Below, in pieces: positions 37,966 through 48,523 of a stretch of 64,000 bases of DNA (position 1 is its first letter; each line of letters begins with the position of its first letter). Source of the stretch: Eubacterium plexicaudatum ASF492 (GTDB lineage Bacteria > Bacillota > Clostridia > Lachnospirales > Lachnospiraceae). The notes under the pieces were generated by a model. The model ran no database searches. It was given only the letters and a program-made list of their open reading frames with translations, and was not told the DNA's origin. The position numbers and the translations under genes are program-made. The stretch lies in NCBI RefSeq assembly GCF_000364225.2, contig NZ_AQFT02000001.1, positions 6,002,501 to 6,066,500 of the forward strand, read 5' to 3'.

Positions 37966-38929
37966 TGGCAAGGAAGAAGCGTAAGGTAAATCCGCTGCAT
38001 CCATCTTCGGGTCCGGAAGTACGATCCGTAAAAAGGCGTATGTACCATGCGGGCGGTTATGCAAGACTTTCCGTAGAAGACAGTAAAAAAACAGATTCGG
38101 ATACAATAGAAAATCAAAAGAATTGCTTTGCAGGTTTATAGAACAGCAGAATGATATGGAGCTTTGCGATATATACTGCGATAACGGACAGACGGGAATT
38201 CATTTTGAACGCCCGGAGTTTGAAAGACTGATGAAAGACGTAAAAGCAGGCGTCATTGACTGCATTGTTGTAAAGGATCTTTCCCGCTTCGGGCGTAATT
38301 ACCTTGAAACCGGGAATTATCTGGAACGGGTCTTTCCTTTTTTAGATATTCGTTTTTTGTCGATAACGGATCATTTTGATTCGCTGACGACAGAATGCAT
38401 GAGTGATGGGTATATGATTCCTTTGAAAAATATAATGAATGAAATGTACAGCAGAGATATATCAAAAAAAGTCGGCGCCTCGTATGTACTCAGGCAGCAG
38501 AGAGGTGAATTTACCGGTGCATGGGCAGCATATGGATACAGGAAATGTGCGAATGAACCGCATCGGATAGAGCCGGATGAGGAAACGGCGCCGATTGTCC
38601 GGGAAATATTTGAAATGCGCCGAATGGGTATCAGCTGTCGGGGCATTGCGGATAGCTTCAATCGAAAAGGGATTCCTTCACCGTCGCATTATCGCTATAT
38701 AAAAGGATTTGTAGCATGTGAGCGTTATACAAGGGTTCTATGGCAGGCGCAGACAATCAGGAAGATACTAAGCAATCAGGTATATTTGGGACATATGGTG
38801 CAAGGACGCAAAAGAGCGTCTTTTTATGAAGGCAAAAAGCAGAAAGCGCTTCCTGCATCCGAATGGACGATTGTACGGGACACACATGAGCCGATTATTA
38901 CGGAAGAAGTATTTCAGGCTGTGCAATAA
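37965..38929 (+). CDS. Large serine recombinase B, short form (one frame break)
   Basis: About 321 residues after adding one base at the A4 run 38116-38119. The N-terminal AGGYARLSVEDSK carries the catalytic Ser; DCIVVKDLSRFGRNYLETGN is the classic resolvase helix and GEFTGAWAAYGYRKC starts the recombinase domain. It stops at VFQAVQ, before the zinc ribbon and coiled coil seen in its neighbours, so it is either a natural short form or C-terminally truncated. GAGGAGG precedes its start. Confidence 0.8.
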
Positions 38930-38940
38930 GGGGATGGTGT

Positions 38941-40527
38941 ATGACAGTTGCAACGTATCTGCGTATTTCATATGAAGATCAGGAGATGAAAAAAGCTGTA
39001 AAAACAGAGTCGAACAGTATTGCAAACCAGAGAAATTTAATTTCGAACTTTATCGGGAAACATCCTGAGTTTGAGCATGCACGGATTGTGGAATTTTGCG
39101 ATGACGGATGGAGCGGCAGGAATTTTGAGAGGCCTGCGGTCAGGGAACTGTTAAATCAGGTTCAGGACGGCCGGATTCGATGTATTGTTGTAAAAGATTT
39201 ATCCAGATTTGGGCGTAATTATCTGGAAGTCGGAAATTATATTTCACGTGTGTTTCCGTTTTTAAATGTTCGGTTTATTGCGGTCAATGATAACTTTGAC
39301 AGCTCAAACCCCATGGCAGCGGAAAGTCTTGAGGTATCATTTAAAACGTTGCTGCATGATATTTACAGCCGCGATTTATCTCATAAAGTAAAAAATTCGC
39401 TGCGCTTTCAGGCCCGACAGGGCAAATGTATGGCAGCCTTTGCACCTTATGGATATGTAAAAGATGCGGGTCATAAAAATCGTATGATACCGGATCCGGA
39501 TGCGGCTGAAAATGTCCGTTCCGTGTTTCGGATGGCTGCGGACGGGATGACAACGCTGCAGATTGCCCGTGAGATGAATCACAGAAACATTCTTACTCCC
39601 ATGCAATATAAACGAATGAACGGAAGTAACCGCACGATCCCGAACCGCATTCATGAAGATAACTTCTGGACACCGGAAACAGTTATAAAATACTGCGGGA
39701 TGAGCGTTATACCGGAAAAGCGGTATTTGGCAAGAGAAAACGAGAAGGAGCAGGAAATACCCGTCAGGTGACAGTAAATAAAGCAGAATGGATAACCGTC
39801 GATCATGCACATGAGAGTATTATCTCTCAGGTGGAATTTGATCAGGCGCAGAAGAAACTGCGTGCATATGCAAAGCGCGGTACGGTGCGAAAGACGGAAA
39901 ATCTGCTGCATAAAAAGTACGGTGCGGTATCTGCGGACGATGTATGATGCGGACCGGCAGCAGGAAAAATCCATCCTATACATGTATGACATCCTGTATG
40001 ACAGAGGTTTACCCGTGTCCGACAGAACGTATTGCACAAGCAGATCTGTTGGAAATTATTCAAAAAAATATGCAGGAACAGGTGAAATATGCAGTGGATA
40101 GCAGTCAAATATGGGAAGAGAGGCAGCGTCATATAGAAAATCAAGAGGTCTTGGAGCGCGATAATTCCGAAAAAAACTTTGTATGCTAAAACAATCCCAT
40201 AATAGAATAGAAAGCTATATACAAGAACTGTATGAGAAGTTTGCATTTGGAGAATTGGACAGAGACGCGTATGTCAGACTTAAAAAGGCGGCATTGGAAA
40301 GGTACGGGAATGTTTCCAAACAGATAGAAGAGCTGGAACTGAAAATGGGGCATGGCAAGATGAATGGAAGGATGGAAAATAGATTTGAGGAGAATAAAAT
40401 TTCGGTAATAGAAAAACCAATGAAAGATATGATTGCGGACGTTCTTCGGGCAGTGATTGTTTATCCGGGGAAAAGGGTGGAGGTTGTCTGGGATTACAGG
40501 GATGAGTTTTCTGCAAGTGTGTTTTGA
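38941..40527 (+). CDS. Large serine recombinase C (three frame breaks)
   Basis: About 529 residues after adding one base at each of A4 39687-39690, A5 39912-39916 and A7 40170-40176. TVATYLRISYED (catalytic Ser), DLSRFGRNYLEVGNYISRVF, MAAFAPYGYVKD, the zinc ribbon RCGICGRCMMR and a coiled-coil C-terminus are all present. It is the only one of the three with a complete domain set and is the best candidate to mobilise the island. Confidence 0.82.
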
Positions 40528-40531
40528 CTGT

Positions 40532-40599
40532 GTGCCGATCACGTGGTATTTGTGGCAATTGCATTACATATTTTGCCATAAATACCACGTGATCGGCAC
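40532..40599. terminator. 27-bp inverted repeat between convergent recombinase and endonuclease genes
   Basis: Arms 40532-40558 and 40573-40599 match at 26 of 27 positions around a 14-base loop; the one difference is a G-U pair on the plus strand. It starts 5 bases after the recombinase stop and ends 7 bases before the endonuclease stop. No strong T run on either side. It probably terminates both transcripts, or marks a module junction. Confidence 0.65.
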
Positions 40600-40606
40600 G
40601 GTTGCC

Positions 40607-42619
40607 TTACTCTATTAAAAGCGTATTCTCATCAAACGCTTTTGGAAAAGAAAGGTGCACCATAGTATTTCTAAAAACAACGATATAAGCAACGATAGCG
40701 CCTTCTCCGAACCTTTCATGAAACAAGGTTTTTCCATCTGGTGAAAAGGTGACTTCTTCCGGTATTCCTCTTAGATACGGCAACGATATACTTTTAGATG
40801 AATATTTTGGGAAGTCAGCATCCAGTGCAACAACCTGCCCATCCCCAAAAGTAATATGATGAAGGAAAGCGCCAGCCGGAATAATAGGCGGTACATTGTT
40901 TTTTTGCTTAAATGTGCCGCTTATTAATTCTTCCGAGTTTTCTGTAACAATAATTGATATATATTGTTTCCAGGCAGGTGCCTCCAGAATATCTCGTCTG
41001 GATTCACAATTTAAAATTAAGTCTCTAAGTTTTTCCGGATTTGCCTGCTTCATCCGAAACATCGACATAAAAAACATTTGGAATTGTGCTAAAGATAATG
41101 GTACAATATCCAGTCTCTGTTTTACATCTCCTTTCACATACCAGATACCCTGTCTAAATGTTTCTGCTGTATTTGTATCAATTTTAACAGCAATAAACAG
41201 TCCGTATACTGGCTTATTATATTTTAAAACAGCGTCTGATACATGACGCCTTACGGGTTCTCCTTCCATTGCTTCCTGTCTTGATGAAGAAGACATTGTT
41301 ACTTCAATTAAAATGGTAAAATCATCAAACTCACAATATAGATCTCCTTTTCCGCCTCCTGCTGTAGAAACAGGCATAAAATCAGAATCAAGTCGAAATC
41401 CACGCATCTCATATGGTTTATTAGCCAGATGGTCAATCGCTAATGCTGCACGCCAAAGAATCCATTCAAGATATGCAGGTGTTTCGTCTTTTGGAACTTC
41501 AATAGCATTATCTTCGTCATAAATAATTTTGCCCCCACCTTTAATAAGAAGTGACATATAATCAGCTATTTCCTTCCATTGATTGCATTGTTTATTCGCA
41601 TACTTGATTTCATCAGTCTGAGCAAGTATATTTTCAAGCCGTTGTCTGGCAATATTAATCTCCATAGGAGTAGTAAGAGGAAGATCTGATACATCAAAAA
41701 CAATGTTCCTTTCCTTCATCTGCTTCATTAAATCATTGAGCAAATATTCTGCGACATCCATGCTGTCTATGGGTAATAATGCCCCATTGCATAGCATTTT
41801 ATATTGTTCCATAATCGGTATCGAACTAGCTGTAGCCTTAGCAAGCTTTTCTGCCAGAATGTGCTTTGATGGAACAATCATAAGCCCTCTCCCTTTTCTC
41901 TGCAATACACCTGAAATACGAAGATATCTCATGTTCATATCACTGTAATCCAAAAAATTATCTGCTTTTTTATTTTAGTTTTCACCTCGTCTGGCTATCT
42001 CTTTCTTATCAAACGTGCGCTTTGCCGATGCTTGCGCCCGTCTATTTCTAAGATCAAGAATATGATCTACAACTCCTGTTAAATCATGACCTGGATTTGT
42101 GGTATGACCCCACAACGCAAACTCAATTCTGCTAAGTTCTGAGGAACCTGTACGTTTTTCTAATTCAAGCATAATTGCAAGCAGCCACCTCAACGGCGAA
42201 AAATGGGACTTCCCGTCGGGCATTGGAACCTGTTCCACGCTCATTGCACGAAGATAGCATTCCTGCACTGCCGGATAGGTGTCCGCTTTCAAAAAAGCTC
42301 TGCCAAATGGTGTAATATCATCAAGTTTCCCGAGTTCATTCTGCTGTCCATCCTTTTTCTTTACTTGGGGATAAATGAAACCATTTTTTGCAAACATTAA
42401 TCGCCATTTTCTTGCATGGCTTCCTGATTCATCTTTCCCATTTTCATTTTGAATAATGCCTCTTGCGTTCAGAAGGTTCATAAATCCAATTTCATTTTCC
42501 CGTCCATGAAGATTTCCTACAAAAGATGATGCGGCAAATATGGAAAACCCTTCCTGTATTCGGTTTGGATTACGCAGACCCGTATTACCTACCAGCCAAA
42601 TTTCAATTTGCTCCCGCAC
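40607..42619 (-). pseudogene. AlwI-like type II restriction endonuclease with an in-frame stop
   Basis: One continuous frame of about 670 codons interrupted only by a TAA at 41975-41977. The N-terminal part (41975-42619) has WLVGNTGLRNPNRIQEGF and DESGSHARKWRLMFAKNGF. The C-terminal part (40607-41953) has DYSDMNMRYLRISG and the catalytic region GGGKGDLYCEFDDFTILIEVT (nuclease D...ExT) with EGEPVRRHVSDAV, as in AlwI-family enzymes, which cut an asymmetric site. A TTG at 41953 could restart the second part, but the single stop more likely inactivates cutting. Confidence 0.78.
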
Positions 42620-42634
42620 AAAAATATCCTCCGT

Positions 42635-44529
42635 TTAATATGCAACAAATAAATATTCCTGAACTTTATTCCGATTCGTTTTTGCTGCTTTCTGATTTCC
42701 AAAAGAATAAATATAATCAATAGGAACTACATCAACATGTTCTTTATGTTTTGCCAAAAGAGATACCATTTCATCCTGTGTAGGTTGACTGTTAGACGAA
42801 TAGGATACAACTAAAATGCTCTTTGAAAATTTTTTAAACAGCTGATCAAATGCATCTGCTGCTCCTTTTCTTGTGGAAAAAGGAGTCGGATATGATTTAA
42901 ATTTCTTCGTCTGTGTATTTTGCTGTATTTCAACTCCCTGCCAGTCCCTTGCCAGTCCTTCCACAAAATGATAACGCCGTACATATTCATTATCAGATAG
43001 TGGAGAATAATAAGGCGGATCAATATATACCAAATCCGGATGTTCCACTCTTAACTCCATTGCATCTCCACACCTAGAGCTATTTTCCTTTCCATTATCA
43101 AATACTGCTTTGTTAATCGCAATAACTGCCTCTATAAATTGTTGGTTTAAGGATTTTTTTAAATCTTTTCTCCCGTCATTATACCGTTCCCCGGTATATG
43201 TAAAAATTCCACGAGGACGTTTTTTATACATGCCCGTATCAGCGCAGACATAGCGATTGCGTGTTTATATGGTTCCTTGATCGCTGCAATATTTGTTCTT
43301 AATGTATCTATCAATTCATTTTCCAGATCAGAATAATACAATCCTTTAAACGTTTCTGCGACAAAATGGTCTGATTCTTTTCTTCTGACGAGTAATGTTT
43401 CAGCTTCTTCCAAAGGCAATATCATCTGATTATTTTCAACCATTGCCTTTGTAAAAGCTGCAGACATAGCCATGTAGTCATTACTAATTACAGACTTTCC
43501 CTGCGCCTTGAACATATATCCAACAATTCCGGAACCTGAAAACAGATCAACAACCGTATTAAATTCAAATTGAGATGCTACTGACCATATTTGTTCTAAA
43601 AGTTTACTTTTAGAACCCATAAATCGTGTCGCCGGATATTTTGATACTTGTTCCGGCAATGGTTTTGGCACTGCCCTCAGCAGTGGCTTGCTTTTGGGGA
43701 AAGCTGTCACAATAACATCCTCACCTTTTCGGTTATTGCCATTACATGAAATATATCTTTTGGTTGGAACTATTTCTATTTTGTATGGTGCATATAATTC
43801 ATGTACGAATGGATGGTTAGAGTTTGTCAATATTACATAACAGCCTAATTCCTGCAGACGACCGACTTCCTTTGCCAATTCCGTATGGTCTTCTTCATAA
43901 AACTGTTCTTTTGTGTATCGTTTAAAATCAGCGTATTCGGAAATTGGTAGATATGGTGGATCCAAAAAAACAAAATCTCCTGGTTTAGCATAGTTTTTTA
44001 ACACAGATCTATAATCATCACATACAATTGTTGCCCGTTGTAAAATCTCTGATGCAGAATATAGAGAGTTTTCATCGCAATAATTTGGGGATTTATACTT
44101 TCCATATGGTACATTGAATTGTCCTTTTTTGTTTACTCTGTACAATCCATTAAAACATGTTTTATTCAAGTATATCATTCTGGCTGCAGCATTAGCTTTT
44201 GGCAGCTTTGTCCAATCCAATGCACGAACCGCATAAAAATCTTCTTTTGTGTTTTTATATTGATGCAGATATTTTATTACCAAATCAACATGGTTGGCTA
44301 CTTCCTGGTATGTATTAATCAATTCAGGATTGCTGTCCGAAATAATTGCGTGGTATGGAGTCAAAGCAAAAAAAAGCGCACCACCTCCAACAAACGGTTC
44401 TATGTACCTACCATAAGTTTCAGGTATTTTGGGCATAATATTTCCCAGCATCTGTGTTTTTCCACCGGCCCATTTTAAAATGGGCTTTGTCGAAACTAAT
44501 TTCTCTTTGTTTATTGCCAGTTCCATCAC
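42635..44529 (-). CDS. Two-domain D12-class adenine DNA methylase (one frame break)
   Basis: Frames 43159-44529 and 42635-43231 give about 631 residues if one base is added at the T6 run 43220-43225. Domain 1: KPILKWAGGKTQML, FVGGGALFF and catalytic DPPYLP. Domain 2: RFMGSKSKLLEQIW, DLFSGSGIVG and, past the break, IDPPYYSP. Two fused Dam-like domains fit an asymmetric type IIS site, each domain methylating one strand, and match the AlwI-like nuclease beside it. Confidence 0.85.
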
Positions 44530-44632
44530 TCTACATTACCTTTCCATGCAATTTCATAAAAATAGATATTTGCTTTCTGTTAAACTCTGTCTAACAATAT
44601 ATCATTAATTTTCAGCTTTTTCAACTTTTAAT

Positions 44633-45384
44633 TCAGTGATCGGAAAATTGTGCTCGACTGACAGGCTTTTCAAGTACAAAAATATATTCATGCGCAAGTA
44701 ATAAGAAATTTCGTTTCCGACCGTCCCAATAATCTGCAGATCTGCAATTATGCTGTTCTTTAATTACAATTTCTTTCAAAACTAAGCCGGCATCCACAAA
44801 CTTTTGCATAGATATCATACCAAGGGGAAGCACATACCCTTTTCTGCGAATATCCCCAATCATAAATGTGCAAATTCCTTTTTCTTTTAAAATCCGAAAA
44901 GATTCTTTTGCAACTTCCGATATGGCGTTTTGAAAATTTTCATATGATAAGTGAGACATATCTTCTTGAATATCCTTGCTGTATCGAATAATATTTGCAT
45001 AGGGTGGATGTGTACAAATTAGATCAATGCAATTGTTTTTTGAAAACAATAGTTTCCTTGCGTTTCCTTGTCGAATAAATATTTTTGAAGTTTCCGGACA
45101 CATAAAATTAAGATTTGAATTAGATAATTTGATGGAATCGGGATTAACATCGACACCAACAGCATTTCTGCCCAACAACTTTGCTTCAATTAATGTCGTC
45201 CCACTTCCTACGAACGGATCCAATATCCAGTTATTTTTTTAGAGTAACGTAAAATAAGATTTCTTGGAATATATGGTGACCAGTTTCCACGATATTTTCC
45301 GGAATGTGTTGCCCACTTTCCTCTATCCGGAAATGACCATATTGTTGTTTCTTCTAATTTGAAATTTTCAGGATAAATTTTTAT
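44633..45384 (-). CDS. DNA methylase of N4/N6 type (one frame break, start unclear)
   Basis: The frame 44633-45223 begins DPFVGSGTTLIEAKLLGR (SAM motif) and has THPPYANIIRYS, a catalytic (D/T)PPY-type motif. Adding one base to the T7 run 45234-45240 extends it upstream through WSFPDRGKWATHSGKYRGNW to about 45384, where an in-frame TAA precedes an ATA; no normal start is visible, so the N-terminus may be damaged. Likely the second methylase of the restriction-modification locus, or the remnant of another one. Confidence 0.7.
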
Positions 45385-45524
45385 TTACATTCCCCCCATT
45401 TATTTTTCTAAAGTATAACGCATATAAAGTCGACTGTCCATAATTTCAGACAAAATTATAAAGTTTAGAGCGTATATGAAAAAATTAGTTACAAAATATT
45501 TTTAGAGCGTGTCTTAAACTTTGT

Positions 45525-45552
45525 TGCGACAATGGATTTTTTCTGTTATACT
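45525..45552 (+). promoter_or_regulatory. Candidate sigma-A promoter
   Basis: TTGCGA (45525-45530) and TATACT (45547-45552) are 16 bases apart, about 70 bases before the small gene at 45621. The remaining sequence between 45385 and 45620 is AT-rich and shows no gene. Confidence 0.45.
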
Positions 45553-45620
45553 CTATTTAAGGTTGGCATAACTTACGAAAACAAATATTATAATGTTTTT
45601 CATGATTGGGAGGTGGTTGT

Positions 45621-45815
45621 ATGCCAAATATGAATTTGGAAATTACACAAAAGGCTATGGAAGATTTTATAAAAATCCAAAGACATATGCTGATCGCTCG
45701 GAAAGAAAATGCAATAGAGACATATGGAAGCCTGAAAAAAGAATATTTATGCTTAAAAAGTTTTCTGAATGTAGCTGGTGTCAATCTTACGGAAATTGAT
45801 GAAATTAAAGAATAG
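45621..45815 (+). CDS. Unknown 64-aa protein
   Basis: ATG preceded by GGGAGGTGG at good spacing. MPNMNLEITQKAMEDFIKIQ and SLKKEYLCLKSFLNVAGVNL suggest a small helical, amphipathic protein. No family recognised. It has its own candidate promoter and lies between the restriction-modification locus and the peptidoglycan-binding stump. Confidence 0.55.
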   Translation: MPNMNLEITQKAMEDFIKIQRHMLIARKENAIETYGSLKKEYLCLKSFLNVAGVNLTEIDEIKE

Positions 45816-45952
45816 AGCGCAATGCCGATTGGCTAAGCGATACGATTTCCATCGTTTATAATGCAAAGTAAACGGCAAGAATACAATTCGATCAAATTAG
45901 ATAAGTTTAGATAAAATACACAGTTTATTTACAAAAAAATTTTAGTTCTTGC

Positions 45953-46321
45953 TTGACAGGAGCTGATCAGGGATATTCCGCAATAGAAATCCTTCGTTAC
46001 TACTATGGCAGTAATATGTACATCAATTCTGCAGAAGAGATCTCCGGCGTTCCATCTTCCTGGCCAGGTGTAGTACTGACGATCGGTTCAACCGGCAACA
46101 AAGTCCGCCAGATGCAGGAGCAGCTCAATCGTATCGCAAGGGCATATCCTGCGCTGCCGACAATTACGGCCGACGGCATTTACGGTCCGAGAACGCAGGA
46201 AGCGGTAGAGCAATTTCAGTCTGTTTTTGGACTCCCGGTTACAGGAGATGTGGATTTTCGAACATGGTATAAAATTTCGGAAATATATGTTGGAGTATCA
46301 AGAATCGCAGAACTTGCCTAA
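45953..46321 (+). pseudogene. C-terminal stump of a peptidoglycan-binding protein
   Basis: 122 residues. It begins GYSAIEILRYYYGSNMYINS and ends with a peptidoglycan-binding repeat (VRQMQEQLNRIARAYPALP, TADGIYGPRTQEAVEQFQ, FGLPVTGDV). In Lachnospiraceae this is the tail of a longer SpoIID-like/peptidoglycan-binding protein; the first part is missing and only a TTG without SD is available. It therefore looks like chromosomal sequence cut by the mobile island, whose right edge would be near 45,940. A good terminator follows. Confidence 0.7.
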
Positions 46322-46352
46322 AACAGCAGAGCGGTGAACGCGGCTTAAAAAT

Positions 46353-46390
46353 AGCAGGCGGAAAAATTGAGAATGATTTTTCTGCCTGCT
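46353..46390 (+). terminator. Intrinsic terminator after the peptidoglycan-binding stump
   Basis: 15-bp stem (arms 46353-46367 and 46376-46390, one G-U) with AGCAGGC/GCCTGCT ends. A T-containing tail follows. It lies 32 bases past the stop. Confidence 0.75.
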
Positions 46391-46415
46391 ATTGTGTTGT
46401 TCGTTTTTAATTCTT

Positions 46416-46447
46416 AAAGATAACATTTTCTTATATTTGTTATCTTT
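46416..46447. repeat. 10-bp perfect inverted repeat in the gap before the XRE gene
   Basis: AAAGATAACA (46416-46425) and TGTTATCTTT (46438-46447). The 449-bp gap 46322-46770 also holds the terminator before it and a dyad at 46703-46729; no convincing gene is seen, the short minus-strand frame at 46481-46705 having no SD or family look. Confidence 0.4.
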
Positions 46448-46702
46448 TAATATTCTATACCAATTTCTTTTTTTGCAATACTAATGAAAAAATTGGCAGT
46501 ATTCGCTGATTTTGACAAAGGTAGTATCGCAAAACATAGCAAAATTATCCAAAAAATTCCCAAAAACAGAAAATAAAGTGCAGGCAGACGTTTGTTGCCA
46601 TAGAAGCAACATTTTTTGCCTTTCCAATCGTATAAAAATCAAAAACAACCGGTTTTTCCATATTTTGTGCGGGTTTCGGGTCATATAACTACGTACGGAA
46701 AG

Positions 46703-46729
46703 CATAACATTCTATAAGAAAATGTTATG
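46703..46729. promoter_or_regulatory. Dyad just upstream of the XRE regulator
   Basis: CATAACATT (46703-46711) and AATGTTATG (46721-46729) are exact inverted copies 9 bases apart, about 40 bases before the XRE start. A candidate autoregulatory operator for the glycan cluster. Confidence 0.4.
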
Positions 46730-46770
46730 TTTTACAGCATGTGATCGAGCAAATATCAAATGGAGGCATT

Positions 46771-47157
46771 ATGAAAGAGATCGATTATGGCAGGATCGGC
46801 ATGCGGATTCGTCAGGTCCGCAAATCAAAGGGCTGGTCGCAGGATATGCTTGCGAAAAAATGTGGCATCAGTATGTCATTTCTGGGACACATCGAGCGGG
46901 GAACAAGGATTATGAGTCTGGACACGTTTGTCCGTATCTGTACGGAACTGGAAGCCGGTTCGGACGAGCTGCTCTGGGGCGTGCCGCATCCGTCGGATGC
47001 CGTGCTCGACTTGTGGAATCCAAAGGAGCAGCATACAGGAGATGATCCGGATGCGGCACCGGATGAAAAGTCAGATAAAAAAAGCGCCGCAAAGGACAGC
47101 TATTCGATGTATGTCAGAATTATGAAATCGGTGGCTGAGATTATGAGTGAAGCTTGA
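46771..47157 (+). CDS. XRE-family transcriptional regulator
   Basis: 128 residues from the ATG at 46771, which has GGAGG upstream. Helix-turn-helix of the Cro/CI type at residues 8-65: IGMRIRQVRKSKGWSQDMLA and CGISMSFLGHIERGTRIMSL. The C-terminus is an acidic, Lys-rich linker and short helix. Only 18 bases before the first glycosyltransferase gene, so it probably controls the glycan cluster. Confidence 0.88.
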   Translation: MKEIDYGRIGMRIRQVRKSKGWSQDMLAKKCGISMSFLGHIERGTRIMSLDTFVRICTELEAGSDELLWGVPHPSDAVLDLWNPKEQHTGDDPDAAPDEKSDKKSAAKDSYSMYVRIMKSVAEIMSEA

Positions 47158-47175
47158 AAAGTATAGAAAGAGAAC

Positions 47176-48342
47176 ATGTCGCATATGAAAAAAGCAGTGC
47201 TGATGCTTGCCTCGGTTGCATCAATGATTGACCAGTTTAATATGCCGAATATCTGCCTGCTGCAGGAAATGGGATATGAAGTGCATACGGCCTGCAATTT
47301 TAACGAAGGCAATACGTGTGATGAAAAGCGGCTGGAAAAGCTGAAAGATACGCTGGATTCGATGGGGGTTGTATGGCATCGGTGGGATTGTCCCCGAGAT
47401 ATTGCTTCCATAAAAAAGTGTCGGAATGCATATGTGCAGCTAAAAGAATTATTACAAGAACATGTATTTGCGTGGATCCACTGTCATTCGCCGGTAGGAG
47501 GAGCGTTAGCGAGAATGGTGGCAGGGCCGCGGGGAATCCGAGTGATCTATACGGCGCATGGGTTCCATTTTTACCGTGGGGCGCCGCTTCGCAACTGGCT
47601 GCTCTATTATCCGGCGGAAAAGCTGCTTGCAGGTTGGACGGATGTGCTGATTACGATTAATCGGGAAGATTACCGGTTGGCCAGGCGCAGGTTAAAAGCG
47701 GGAGCGGTGTATTATATTCCCGGAGTCGGAATTGATGTGGAGAGCTTTTCGGTTCCGGCTGTGTGTGCACGATCAAAAGTGCGGGATGCGCTTTTTTCGG
47801 AACAATATCATATTCCGAAAGATGCGGTGGTTTTTCTATCGGTTGGCGAGCTGAATCGGGGGAAAAATCATCGGGTGGTTCTTGCGGCGTTGGCCGCATT
47901 GCGCAGATCGGATGTTTATTATCTGATCTGCGGACAGGGGCCGCTGCATGAGGAGTTGCTGCTGGAGGCAGACAGGCTTGGCGTCGGAAACTATCTGCGC
48001 ATGCCTGGTTATCAGGAAAACATGGCATGGATTTATCAAAATGTGGACGTGTTTGTGTTTCCGTCTCTGCGGGAAGGAATGCCGGCAGCATTGATGGAAG
48101 CGATGGCGGCGGGGCTGCCCTGTGTAGTTTCGGATATCCGGGGGAACAATGAGTTGATTCGCAGGAGCGAGAGGTTTTCGTTAAAGCATTTCGAAACGCC
48201 GGAATGTCCAAAAGAACTGACGGACATTCTGGAACGGTTGCTTGCGGATGAAAAGTACGCGCAGGCGTGTGGCGCGCGAAATCAGGCGCATGTGAAAAAA
48301 TATGCGCTTGCAGTTGTCACAAAACGAATGAAAAGAATTTGA
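47176..48342 (+). CDS. GT4-family glycosyltransferase (C-terminus altered by IS)
   Basis: 388 residues. N-terminal Rossmann part (MLASVASMIDQFNMPNICLL, HCHSPVGGALARMVA, YTAHGFHFYRG) and the C-terminal GT-B donor site (LSVGELNRGKNHRVVL, FVFPSLREGMPAALMEAMA with the EGMP...EAMA motif). Resembles EpsD/capsule-type retaining transferases. The stop is made by the inserted IS; without it about 17 more residues would be added and the frame would overlap the next gene. The enzyme core is intact, so it may still work. Confidence 0.9.
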   Translation: MSHMKKAVLMLASVASMIDQFNMPNICLLQEMGYEVHTACNFNEGNTCDEKRLEKLKDTLDSMGVVWHRWDCPRDIASIKKCRNAYVQLKELLQEHVFAWIHCHSPVGGALARMVAGPRGIRVIYTAHGFHFYRGAPLRNWLLYYPAEKLLAGWTDVLITINREDYRLARRRLKAGAVYYIPGVGIDVESFSVPAVCARSKVRDALFSEQYHIPKDAVVFLSVGELNRGKNHRVVLAALAALRRSDVYYLICGQGPLHEELLLEADRLGVGNYLRMPGYQENMAWIYQNVDVFVFPSLREGMPAALMEAMAAGLPCVVSDIRGNNELIRRSERFSLKHFETPECPKELTDILERLLADEKYAQACGARNQAHVKKYALAVVTKRMKRI

Positions 48343-48523
48343 GCACTCTCGGAAACTCAATAGAGAATAAGCAGGAAAAGGTTGATTTTCAGAAATGAGA
48401 GGGATAAGGGATGGATGATTATGGGGCTTGAGCAGTCCAGAGAGCATAAAGAATAAAAATGTGCATGACTTTAAAACCTGTCGAAAAACAGGCCTGAAAG
48501 AATCCGGAAGCAGGAAACTTGGT

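Noticed and set aside
43219-43225. A_AAA_AAC heptamer at the frame change in the two-domain methylase, as in programmed -1 frameshifting
   Set aside because: The site fits the slippery rule, but at least 14 other genes or sites in the window show the same one-base deficit in other runs (including G and C runs), so an assembly or mutation deletion is simpler. No strong downstream structure was seen.
46481-46705. Minus-strand 74-codon frame before the XRE gene
   Set aside because: AT-rich, no SD, and covers the putative promoter and operator of the XRE gene.
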